The translations under genes and the position numbers were made by a program. DNA of 7,500 nucleotides from NCBI GenBank assembly GCA_021783895.1, contig JAJXTJ010000046.1:1-7500 (forward strand), read 5' to 3'. Shown here in pieces: positions 1 to 5,475 of the stretch (position 1 is the stretch's first letter; every line of letters starts with the position of its first letter). This DNA comes from Pseudomonadota bacterium (GTDB taxonomy: Bacteria; Pseudomonadota; Gammaproteobacteria; Burkholderiales; Sulfuricellaceae). The notes under the pieces are model-generated. The model had not been told where the DNA came from. It did not search any database and was given only the letters and a program-made list of their open reading frames with translations.

Positions 1-1
1 A

Positions 2-895
2 AGAGCCATAATGATGATTGTGATCGCCGTGATCATCGGGGTGGCTGCTGTTGTCCTGGCATCGCGCTGGGTTACGCGGCAGGCGGATATATCGACCAGT
101 CAGGTAGTGGTCGCTAAAACGGACATCGACATGGGCGCCCGGCTGATCCCTGAGATGTTGGCTGTGAAGAGTTGGCCGGCGGACAGCGTCCCGCCGGGGG
201 CGATCCTGGCAAAGGACAAGGACGCGTTGCTCAAGGACCCCAAAACGAATGAGGGCCGTGTTGTCAGGGTTAGCGTCATGAAGGGCGAGCCGATTTCGGG
301 AGCCAAGCTTGCCCCCGCCGGCGCGCAGCCGGGCCTGTCCTTCGCCATCAAGGAAGGCAAACGGGCCATCACGGTGCGCGTCAACGACGTGGTCGGCGTG
401 GCGGGGTTCGCGTTGCCCGGCAACTATGTGGATATCATGGTCAACACCATGGACGAGACCGCCAAGACGGTAGGCGATAACAAGACCATTTCCAAGATCG
501 TGCTCGAGCATATCCTTCTGCTGGCGGTGGCGCAGGAAACAAGCCAGGGCGAGGGAAAACCCAAAGTGGTGAATGCCGTCACCCTCGAGGTCACCCCGGA
601 TCAGGCGGAGAAAATAGACCTGGCGCGCAGCGTGGGCAGTCTTTCCCTGGTGTTGAGAAACCAGACCGACAACACGCCGGTGGCGACCGTGGGCGTTTAC
701 AAGAAGGATTTGCTGAATCGCGCTTCCGAGCCCGAGGTGGCTGAAACCAAGCCGGATGAAGCGAAGCCGGAGGTGAAAACCGTGGTGAAAAAGATCACGG
801 TCTATCGCACCCTGCCCAAGAAGGCGGAACCTGGAACCCAGGTTGAGGTCATCCGCGGCACGGCAAGAACCAGCACGGAGTACAAAGGGGAGTGA
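2..895 (+). CDS. cpaB: CpaB/RcpC family Flp pilus assembly protein (5' truncated)
   Basis: This is the periplasmic Tad/Flp pilus component CpaB (RcpC), thought to work with the secretin across the envelope. The frame is already open at the window edge (Arg-Ala-Ile before the first ATG at 11) and no Shine-Dalgarno precedes that ATG. The true start is therefore probably a few codons upstream, and the visible part is about 297 codons. Numbering from the Met at 11: a hydrophobic N-terminal anchor at about 1-18, a SAF domain at about 32-98 (VVVAKTDIDMGARL, then GRVVRVSVMKGEPI), and the RcpC/CpaB C-terminal domain at about 109-216 (AITVRVNDVVGVAGFALPGN; VTLEVTPDQAEKIDLA). A Lys/Glu/Pro-rich linker follows, with a tail ending in VEVIRGTARTS. 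There are no cysteines. The stop TGA overlaps an ATG (TGATG), 137 nt before the chosen cpaC start. Family assignment is firm; only the 5' end is missing. Confidence 0.95.
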   Translation, partial: RAIMMIVIAVIIGVAAVVLASRWVTRQADISTSQVVVAKTDIDMGARLIPEMLAVKSWPADSVPPGAILAKDKDALLKDPKTNEGRVVRVSVMKGEPISGAKLAPAGAQPGLSFAIKEGKRAITVRVNDVVGVAGFALPGNYVDIMVNTMDETAKTVGDNKTISKIVLEHILLLAVAQETSQGEGKPKVVNAVTLEVTPDQAEKIDLARSVGSLSLVLRNQTDNTPVATVGVYKKDLLNRASEPEVAETKPDEAKPEVKTVVKKITVYRTLPKKAEPGTQVEVIRGTARTSTEYKGE

Positions 896-897
896 TG
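886..897 (+). promoter_or_regulatory. Shine-Dalgarno-like AGGGGAG with a TGATG stop/start overlap at the end of cpaB
   Basis: AGGGGAG (886-892) sits directly before the cpaB stop codon TGA (893-895), whose last A is also the first base of an ATG at 895. That ATG is in frame with cpaC and the frame stays open to it. The spacing to the ATG is only 2 nt, which is short. The layout looks like a translational-coupling junction, but the downstream repeat and the position of the cpaC signal peptide argue that it is not the working cpaC start. Confidence 0.4.
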
Positions 898-910
898 CCT
901 TCGGTGTGGG

Positions 911-952
911 CCAGGCTTCATCCTGCATGTACGGATGAAGCCGTACCTACAA
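911..952 (-). repeat. Palindromic (REP/BIME-like) intergenic repeat, copy 1
   Basis: This is a GC-rich imperfect palindrome in the cpaB-cpaC gap. GGCTTCATCC (914-923) is the perfect inverse of GGATGAAGCC (933-942), with a 9-nt loop. An overlapping second hairpin, GTACGG (929-934) with CCGTAC (941-946), has a 6-nt loop and cannot form at the same time as the first. Read on the minus strand, 952-926 matches 20 of 27 positions of the repeat at 6705-6731, including the flanks TTGTAGG and ACATG. It is not followed by a T tract, so it does not look like an intrinsic terminator. Such elements are typically dispersed through a genome. Confidence 0.75.
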
Positions 953-1020
953 AGAATATTTGGCGTGGGACAACGCGGGTTAAACAGCATTGGTGTGGAA
1001 CGATGATTACGCGCAATAAC

Positions 1021-1028
1021 AAGGGAGA
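1021..1028 (+). promoter_or_regulatory. Ribosome binding site of cpaC
   Basis: AAGGGAGA lies 4 nt before the ATG at 1033 (a second ATG follows at 1036). It decides the cpaC start in favour of 1033/1036 over the longer open frame from 892/895, because the signal peptide begins right after it. Confidence 0.75.
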
Positions 1029-1032
1029 ATCG

Positions 1033-2535
1033 ATGATGAACGAGCACAAGATCATAAACAGCCGGCTGTGGCAATATGGCGGCAAGCTCCTTGCCGCTGC
1101 ACTGGGGATTGCGCTGTTCGCCACGCAGCCGTTACAGGCTGCGGAACTCGTCATGGTAGAAGCCGCCAGTGCCGAACCTGTCAAGGCCTCGCCAGCGAAG
1201 AAGCCGGCCAGGAAAAAACATGCGGCAGTACACGGCGTAACGGCCCAGCTGAGCCCGGTTCCCCCCGCCAGCACCATCGAGTTCGCCCCTCAGGTCGGCG
1301 TGACGGTAGGGAAATCCACCCTGCTCAAGCTCCCCGCGCCGGTGGCCAGGATCTCGGTCGGCAACCCCGCTGTGGCCGACGTGATCCTGCTTAACCCCAG
1401 CGAAATCTACCTGCTCGGCAAAACCGTCGGTTCCACCAACCTCATCCTGTGGAGCAAGTCCGGGTACAGCACCCTGGTGGACGTGATCGTGGGCATGGAT
1501 ACCGCCGCCCTGCAGGGCAAGCTGCAACAACTGCTGCCCGGCGAGAAGAACATCAAGGTGACCTCGGCGGCGGATTCCGTGGTGCTGACCGGCACCGTGT
1601 CCGACGCCGTCAAGGTAGATCGGGCCGTCGCGCTGGCCGAGGCCTATGGCGGAAAAAAAGTGGTCAATCTCCTCCAGGTTCGCGCCCCCCAGCAGGTGAT
1701 GCTGGAGGTAAAGGTGGCGGAAGTATCAAAATCGATAACGGATAAATTGGGCGCCGGGTTCAACTTCAACAAGGCTAACGGCAACTGGACCTACTCGCTC
1801 CTGGCGGGCTTTCTGACCGGCTCGCCGGGTGTCGTCAGTGCCACCAAGGGCTTGAGTTCCTTGACTCTGGACGCCGCAAAAACGGACGGCCTGGTGAAAA
1901 TTCTTGCCGAGCCGAACATCATGGCCATGAGCGGGCAGGAAGGCGCCTTTCTTGCCGGTGGGAAAATTTTCATTCCGGTGCCGCAGTCGGGTGTGGGGGG
2001 GACGACAATTACCCTGGAGGAAAAGGAGTTTGGTGTGGGGCTCAGATTTACCCCCATCGTGCTGGAAGACGGGCTTATCAACCTGAAGGTGTCGCCTGAA
2101 GTTTCCGAACTGGGGAAAAATGTGACGGTAGGCAATCAGACCATACCCTCGATCTCGACCCGCAAAGCCTCCACCACCGTGCAGTTGCATGATGGGCAGA
2201 GCTTCGCCATCGGTGGCCTGATCAAGAACAACGTCACGGAGACCATCGCGGCGTTCCCCGGCTTGGGTGAAATACCGGTACTCGGCGCCCTGTTCCGCAG
2301 CACGGAATTCCAGAATGATCGGAGCGAACTGGTGTTCGTCATCACGCCGCGTCTGGTGAAACCGCTGCCGCCGAATTATTCCCTGCCAACGAATGGCTTC
2401 ATCGAACCCACCCGTGGCGAATTTTTTCTGGGAGGCAAGCTGGAAGGCTCTCCCAAGGCTGGATCGCAGCCCGCGGCGGCGCCCGTCGAGCCCAAGGAAC
2501 CGGCCCCCGCTTCAGGTGGCTTCCAGATGAAATAA
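1033..2535 (+). CDS. cpaC: CpaC/RcpA outer-membrane secretin of the Flp/Tad pilus
   Basis: This 500-residue protein is the secretin that forms the outer-membrane channel for the Flp pilus. A Sec signal peptide occupies about residues 1-36 (Lys/Arg-containing start, hydrophobic LLAAALGIALFA, cleavage near LQA/AE). A Lys/Ala/Pro linker is followed by the CpaC N-terminal domain at about 86-150 (VGVTVGKSTLLKLPAPVARI, NPAVADVILLNP) and a BON-like domain at about 158-215 (SVVLTGTVSDAVKVDRAV). The secretin domain covers about 220-441, with QQVMLEVKVAEV, VKILAEPNIMAMSG, VSPEVSEL, FAIGGLIKNN, PGLGEIPVLGALFRS and VFVITPRLVKP. A Pro/Ala/Glu-rich tail of about 60 residues ends the protein. No cysteines are present. 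The start at 1033 rests on the Shine-Dalgarno at 1021 and the signal peptide; the frame is open upstream to 892, which would bury the signal peptide about 47 residues in. The lipoprotein encoded next may assist it. Confidence 0.96.
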   Translation: MMNEHKIINSRLWQYGGKLLAAALGIALFATQPLQAAELVMVEAASAEPVKASPAKKPARKKHAAVHGVTAQLSPVPPASTIEFAPQVGVTVGKSTLLKLPAPVARISVGNPAVADVILLNPSEIYLLGKTVGSTNLILWSKSGYSTLVDVIVGMDTAALQGKLQQLLPGEKNIKVTSAADSVVLTGTVSDAVKVDRAVALAEAYGGKKVVNLLQVRAPQQVMLEVKVAEVSKSITDKLGAGFNFNKANGNWTYSLLAGFLTGSPGVVSATKGLSSLTLDAAKTDGLVKILAEPNIMAMSGQEGAFLAGGKIFIPVPQSGVGGTTITLEEKEFGVGLRFTPIVLEDGLINLKVSPEVSELGKNVTVGNQTIPSISTRKASTTVQLHDGQSFAIGGLIKNNVTETIAAFPGLGEIPVLGALFRSTEFQNDRSELVFVITPRLVKPLPPNYSLPTNGFIEPTRGEFFLGGKLEGSPKAGSQPAAAPVEPKEPAPASGGFQMK

Positions 2536-2546
2536 TGCCTGAAAAT

Positions 2547-2595
2547 CCCTCTGCCCTCTCCCTAGCCCTCTCCCGCTGAGGGCAGAGGTGAGGGA
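2547..2595. repeat. CCCTCTCCC-type palindromic intergenic repeat
   Basis: The 95-nt gap between cpaC and the lipoprotein gene holds CTCTGCCCTC (2549-2558), a perfect inverse of GAGGGCAGAG (2578-2587), with a 19-nt loop. Within it, CCCTCTCCC occurs twice in direct orientation (2554-2562 and 2566-2574). TCCCTC (2546-2551) and GAGGGA (2590-2595) offer an alternative outer pairing. Pyrimidine-rich CCCTCTCCC palindromes are common dispersed repeats in proteobacterial intergenic regions. There is no T tract after the stem, so it is not a standard intrinsic terminator, although it could protect mRNA ends. Confidence 0.7.
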
Positions 2596-2630
2596 AACAG
2601 ATTCAGAGGTTTCACGAAAAGGAGACGAAC

Positions 2631-2927
2631 ATGAAAAACGAATTGATCACCGGGATGAGCGCCGGATTGCTGGCTGTGGCTGTTCTGGTCGGCTGTGCTT
2701 CAACCAGCCCGCAATTGGACGCAAAATTTGGCGACGCCGTGAACCAGGCCAAAGCTCAGCAAATCATCAATCCCGACGCATCCAGGAACACCGACCCGGT
2801 GGCGGGCATCGACGGCCAGGCCGCAAACGCCGCCATGAAGAACTATCACAAGGTCTACGAAACGCCCACTGCGGCGCCGAGCGGCTCCATTGGCACCGTC
2901 ACGGGCGGCAGCAGCACCCTGAAGTAA
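2631..2927 (+). CDS. Small Tad-locus lipoprotein, candidate secretin partner
   Basis: This is a 98-residue predicted lipoprotein. A short charged start (MKNE) and hydrophobic segment lead to the lipobox L19-V-G-C22, with lipidation expected at Cys22. Residues +2 and +3 are Ala and Ser rather than Asp, so outer-membrane sorting is likely. The mature part is small, hydrophilic and without a second membrane segment: DAKFGDAVNQAKAQQIINPD at about 30-49, then DGQAANAAMKNYHKVYE at about 62-78, ending in a Gly/Ser/Thr-rich tail. From memory, comparable small lipoproteins occur next to cpaC in other betaproteobacterial tad loci; their role is not established. A pilotin-like or RcpB-like helper of the secretin is inference from location. 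GGAG at 2621-2624, 6 nt before the ATG, supports the start. The gene precedes tadG by 34 nt and is probably co-transcribed with it. Confidence 0.85.
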   Translation: MKNELITGMSAGLLAVAVLVGCASTSPQLDAKFGDAVNQAKAQQIINPDASRNTDPVAGIDGQAANAAMKNYHKVYETPTAAPSGSIGTVTGGSSTLK

Positions 2928-2961
2928 GCGCAATTTGTTTCTAAGGGGGTAGGAGAAAACC

Positions 2962-4374
2962 ATGAAAACCGGAGTGAGCCTGAAAAACCGGCAAGGCGGC
3001 GCGGTCGCCGTCATGGTGGGGATCAGCATGGTTCTCCTGATCGGCCTCCTCGCCATGGTGATCGACCTGGGGCATCTCTACATCGTTAGGACCGGCTTGC
3101 AGAACGCGGCGGACGCGGCGGCGCTAAGTGGCGCCGAGCAGTTGAATGGCAAGCTGCTTGGAGTCAACGACACAAGTACCAATAACGGCGCCGTTCAGTG
3201 GGCTATTGCGACGGCGGCGAAGAACAACTACGATTTCTCGTCGAATCCCGTCAATATCACCATAGCGAACATCAAGGTGGGTGATTGCCCTGATGACGGT
3301 TGTATGGTCGACGCCTCAACCATCACGACTGACGCCGCTGCCGTCGGCAAGACCTTCCTCCAGGTGCGTATCGACAGCGGCGACATGATTGCTTACTTTG
3401 CCCCCATCTGGAATATCTTCAAAATCAATACGTTCGGCATGGCAGTGGCGGGAAAATATGTTATCGACATAACTCCTTTAGCCATTTGCAAGCTAAATGA
3501 TGACCCGACCAACCCCAATGTCACAGAGCTCGGCTACGAGCGCGGCGTATCCTACAATGTGGCAGAAATAAACCCACTGGGAGGTGGGAACAAGTTCTGG
3601 CTTGATCCCCAAGAAATGTCCCCGTCTACTTGCGTGCCTAACCATGGAAGCGAGCATAATACTCTGCCCTATGTTTGTACGGGCAAGATAACCTATACGC
3701 CGGTTGTAGGCAAAACGGTCTATTTAAATACAGGTAAAACAGTTCCTCAGCTTGATGCGCTTAATTCGCGCTTTGACGATTACCCCAACGATGCAAAATG
3801 CGACCCTGCCACCGCGCCGCCCGATACCAACGTCAAGGAGTACCTTTATGCTGATTCGGCAGCGGGTTCGCCGAGTAAGTGGATGAAGACGAATCCAGTG
3901 CAACAAAGCATCACCGTTGTGAACCACAATCCGATTCCATGGAATACCCGGACATTTCTGGATTATGGTGTTCTTTGGTCCTACAGCCGCCCGGAAGTTG
4001 CAGCGGGTGACGCGAATGATGCCAATGTAAGTGCGCGATGGGGGTGCGTGGGGTGCACACCGTCATCTCCAGGGTTATATCATGCCGGTCCCGGGGAAGC
4101 GACGCTCTACCCTCAGACTTCCCCCTATGCCCAATCCGGAGCGCCTTTTTTTCTGGCTCCTTCAGTAGCACATCCTGGAAAAGCTGGACGACGGGTTCTG
4201 AACATGGTCATCGTAGATTGTCCTACCAGCGCAGGAAGCTGTGAGGAGGGGATGGTAAGGGGGATCGGCAAGTTCATCATGCAGAGCAAGGCGACTAATA
4301 AAGATCTCTATGTCGAGTTTGCCGGCTTGTTGCCTAATCCGATGCCGACCGCCGATATCAGGCTTTATCGATAA
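2962..4374 (+). CDS. tadG: TadG-like Flp pilus minor component
   Basis: This 470-residue protein has the TadE/TadG-like N-terminus: QGGAVAVMVGISMVLLIGLL forms the single membrane anchor (about 13-36), followed by VIDLGHLYIVRTGLQNAADA and AALSGA, the hallmark of the TadG (DUF2134-type) family. The large periplasmic part ends in VLNMVIVDCP and DLYVEFAGLL...IRLYR, typical of the family's C-terminus. No von Willebrand A domain with an MIDAS motif was recognised. There is no Glu at +5 after the Gly-Gly, so prepilin-type cleavage is not expected. Ten cysteines (109, 114, 176, 224, 239, 280, 362, 365, 420, 427), including close pairs, suggest disulfides. The stretch from about 170 to 390 is unfamiliar and its DNA is visibly less GC-rich than the neighbours. 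AGGAG at 2951-2955 fixes the start. tadE begins one base after the stop. A minor pilus or initiation/anchoring role is inferred from the family. Confidence 0.85.
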   Translation: MKTGVSLKNRQGGAVAVMVGISMVLLIGLLAMVIDLGHLYIVRTGLQNAADAAALSGAEQLNGKLLGVNDTSTNNGAVQWAIATAAKNNYDFSSNPVNITIANIKVGDCPDDGCMVDASTITTDAAAVGKTFLQVRIDSGDMIAYFAPIWNIFKINTFGMAVAGKYVIDITPLAICKLNDDPTNPNVTELGYERGVSYNVAEINPLGGGNKFWLDPQEMSPSTCVPNHGSEHNTLPYVCTGKITYTPVVGKTVYLNTGKTVPQLDALNSRFDDYPNDAKCDPATAPPDTNVKEYLYADSAAGSPSKWMKTNPVQQSITVVNHNPIPWNTRTFLDYGVLWSYSRPEVAAGDANDANVSARWGCVGCTPSSPGLYHAGPGEATLYPQTSPYAQSGAPFFLAPSVAHPGKAGRRVLNMVIVDCPTSAGSCEEGMVRGIGKFIMQSKATNKDLYVEFAGLLPNPMPTADIRLYR

Positions 4375-4375
4375 A

Positions 4376-4870
4376 ATGAACAATCTGACCATAAAAACGA
4401 TAAATCAATATACACAGAGGCTTCAGCGCGGCGCGGCGGCGGTGGAGTTCGCCATCGTGATCTCCCTGCTGATGCTGATCACAGGGGGCATCATCGAATT
4501 CGGGCGTGTGCTCTGGTATCTCGATGCGCTGACCAAGGCGACGCGGGATGGGGCGAGGCTGATGTCAGAAGCGCCGAAAATGGAAATGGGGAATTATGTC
4601 GGCACAACGCAGGGGTTGGTGCAAAACGAGGCTGCGGCTGCAAGTCTATCGCCAGCGCTAGCGTTGGCGAAAATCGCTGTCCAGTGCGACTACGGCGCAG
4701 GGTGGGTTGCCTGCACGAATGCGGCCAGCCAAGCCGTGCCGGGGCCGCTCTATGTGACCGTAGCGATCACAGGCTACCCGGTGGACTTCGGCAGCTGGTT
4801 TGCAATCCCGCTGCCGTCCGGTGGTCCGTGGGTGCTGACACCTCACACCACCATGCGTTATATGAACTGA
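4376..4870 (+). CDS. tadE: TadE-like minor pilin (pseudopilin)
   Basis: This 164-residue Flp minor pilin-like protein has a short basic leader ending QRLQRG, then AAAVEFAIVISLLMLITGGI and IEFGRVLWY. This matches the prepilin-type cleavage signal processed by the Tad peptidase (TadV/CpaA): cut after Gly19, with Glu24 at +5 of the mature protein. The hydrophobic helix spans about 24-47. DALTKATRDGARLMS follows, typical of the TadE-like family. The periplasmic part has just two cysteines (104 and 113), which could pair. The ATG at 4376 is one base after the tadG stop; no strong Shine-Dalgarno is seen, so translation is probably coupled to tadG. An in-frame ATG at 4310 would add 22 residues inside tadG and move the leader away from the N-terminus, so it was not chosen. 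TadE versus TadF naming among such paralogs is uncertain. Confidence 0.87.
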   Translation: MNNLTIKTINQYTQRLQRGAAAVEFAIVISLLMLITGGIIEFGRVLWYLDALTKATRDGARLMSEAPKMEMGNYVGTTQGLVQNEAAAASLSPALALAKIAVQCDYGAGWVACTNAASQAVPGPLYVTVAITGYPVDFGSWFAIPLPSGGPWVLTPHTTMRYMN

Positions 4871-4880
4871 GGACAACATC

Positions 4881-5426
4881 GTGATCAGCCGAATCATTTT
4901 ACGCATGAAGGCGAGGCAACGAGGTGCTGCCGCGGTGGAATTCGGCATCATCGCCATAGTGTTCTTCACGCTCTTTCTCGGCATCATCGAATTCGGTCGC
5001 TTCTTCTACCTCTACAACACGGTGCAGGAGGTGACGCGCTGCGCAGCGCGGGCGGCGGTGGTGGTGTGGAAGGATAACTGGAGCAGCAGCATCCCGCAGC
5101 AGTGCCTGTTCGGCCAAAACGAACTGGTTGCGGGGTGGGAAATCCAGAAAACCAATATCCATTTCCGCGCCCTGAACCTGAATTACGGTGTGGCGAACCC
5201 TGCGGACATTGCGACCAATTTTTCCAATTGTGTCAATAGCCCGGCGGATGTCAACTGCATCCGCTTCGTGGAGGCCAGCATCGTGATCGAAAATTCATGT
5301 GATGCTAACGGAGAAAATTGTCTGCCAGTACAATATCAACCCATGTTCGGGCTGATTCCATTGCGGGTAGGCATCCCGAATTCGACCGTGACCATGCCGG
5401 CCGAAAGCCTGGGCTACACAATGTAG
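4881..5426 (+). CDS. tadF: TadF/TadE-like minor pilin (pseudopilin)
   Basis: This is a second pilin-like protein of 181 residues, paralogous to the preceding one. The leader MISRIILRMKARQRG is followed by AAAVEFGIIAIVFFTLFLGI and IEFGRFFYLYNTVQEVTRCA. Predicted cleavage is after Gly15, with Glu20 at +5. The hydrophobic helix spans about 21-43. The periplasmic part carries six cysteines (54, 75, 117, 126, 140, 147), more than TadE's two. The start is GTG at 4881, supported by GAGGA overlapping the tadE stop region (AGGA at 4870-4873, 7 nt before); an ATG at 4905 lacks a ribosome site and would leave a leader of only seven residues. The gap to tadE is 10 nt. It shares a 17-bp identical run with tadE over the GIIEFG codons, consistent with an old tandem duplication. 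A role as a minor pilin in Flp pilus assembly is inferred from the family. Confidence 0.85.
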   Translation: MISRIILRMKARQRGAAAVEFGIIAIVFFTLFLGIIEFGRFFYLYNTVQEVTRCAARAAVVVWKDNWSSSIPQQCLFGQNELVAGWEIQKTNIHFRALNLNYGVANPADIATNFSNCVNSPADVNCIRFVEASIVIENSCDANGENCLPVQYQPMFGLIPLRVGIPNSTVTMPAESLGYTM

Positions 5427-5475
5427 GACTAAATAACCGCTAGCAGCGAACAACAATACAAGAAAGTTTGCCAAC

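Noticed and set aside
961..976. Possible sigma-54 promoter (TGGCGTGGGACAACGC) upstream of cpaC
   Set aside because: The -24 GG is present, but with the required 10-bp spacing the -12 position reads CG instead of GC and the TTGC-like element is missing.
892..1032. Upstream extension of cpaC from GTG 892 or ATG 895
   Set aside because: It would place about 47 residues, partly encoded by the palindromic repeat, before the Sec signal peptide. The Shine-Dalgarno at 1021 and the ATG at 1033 fit a secretin better. Kept as a finding, not as the gene start.
2549..2587. Intrinsic terminator after cpaC
   Set aside because: The stem is good, but the loop is 19 nt and the downstream bases are GTGAGGGAAA, with no T tract.
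2588..2944. 118-codon open frame overlapping the lipoprotein gene
   Set aside because: It begins in the palindromic repeat and gives an Arg/His/Gly-rich translation. The other frame has a clear Shine-Dalgarno, signal sequence and lipobox.
2962..4374. Frameshift or pseudogene status of tadG because of its unfamiliar centre
   Set aside because: The frame is uninterrupted from a good ribosome site to a stop that is tightly coupled to tadE, and both conserved ends are in the same frame.
4310..4375. Upstream start of tadE inside tadG
   Set aside because: The added 22 residues (two Cys-containing turns and Pro) are encoded by the conserved tadG 3' end in another frame and would lengthen the short prepilin leader.
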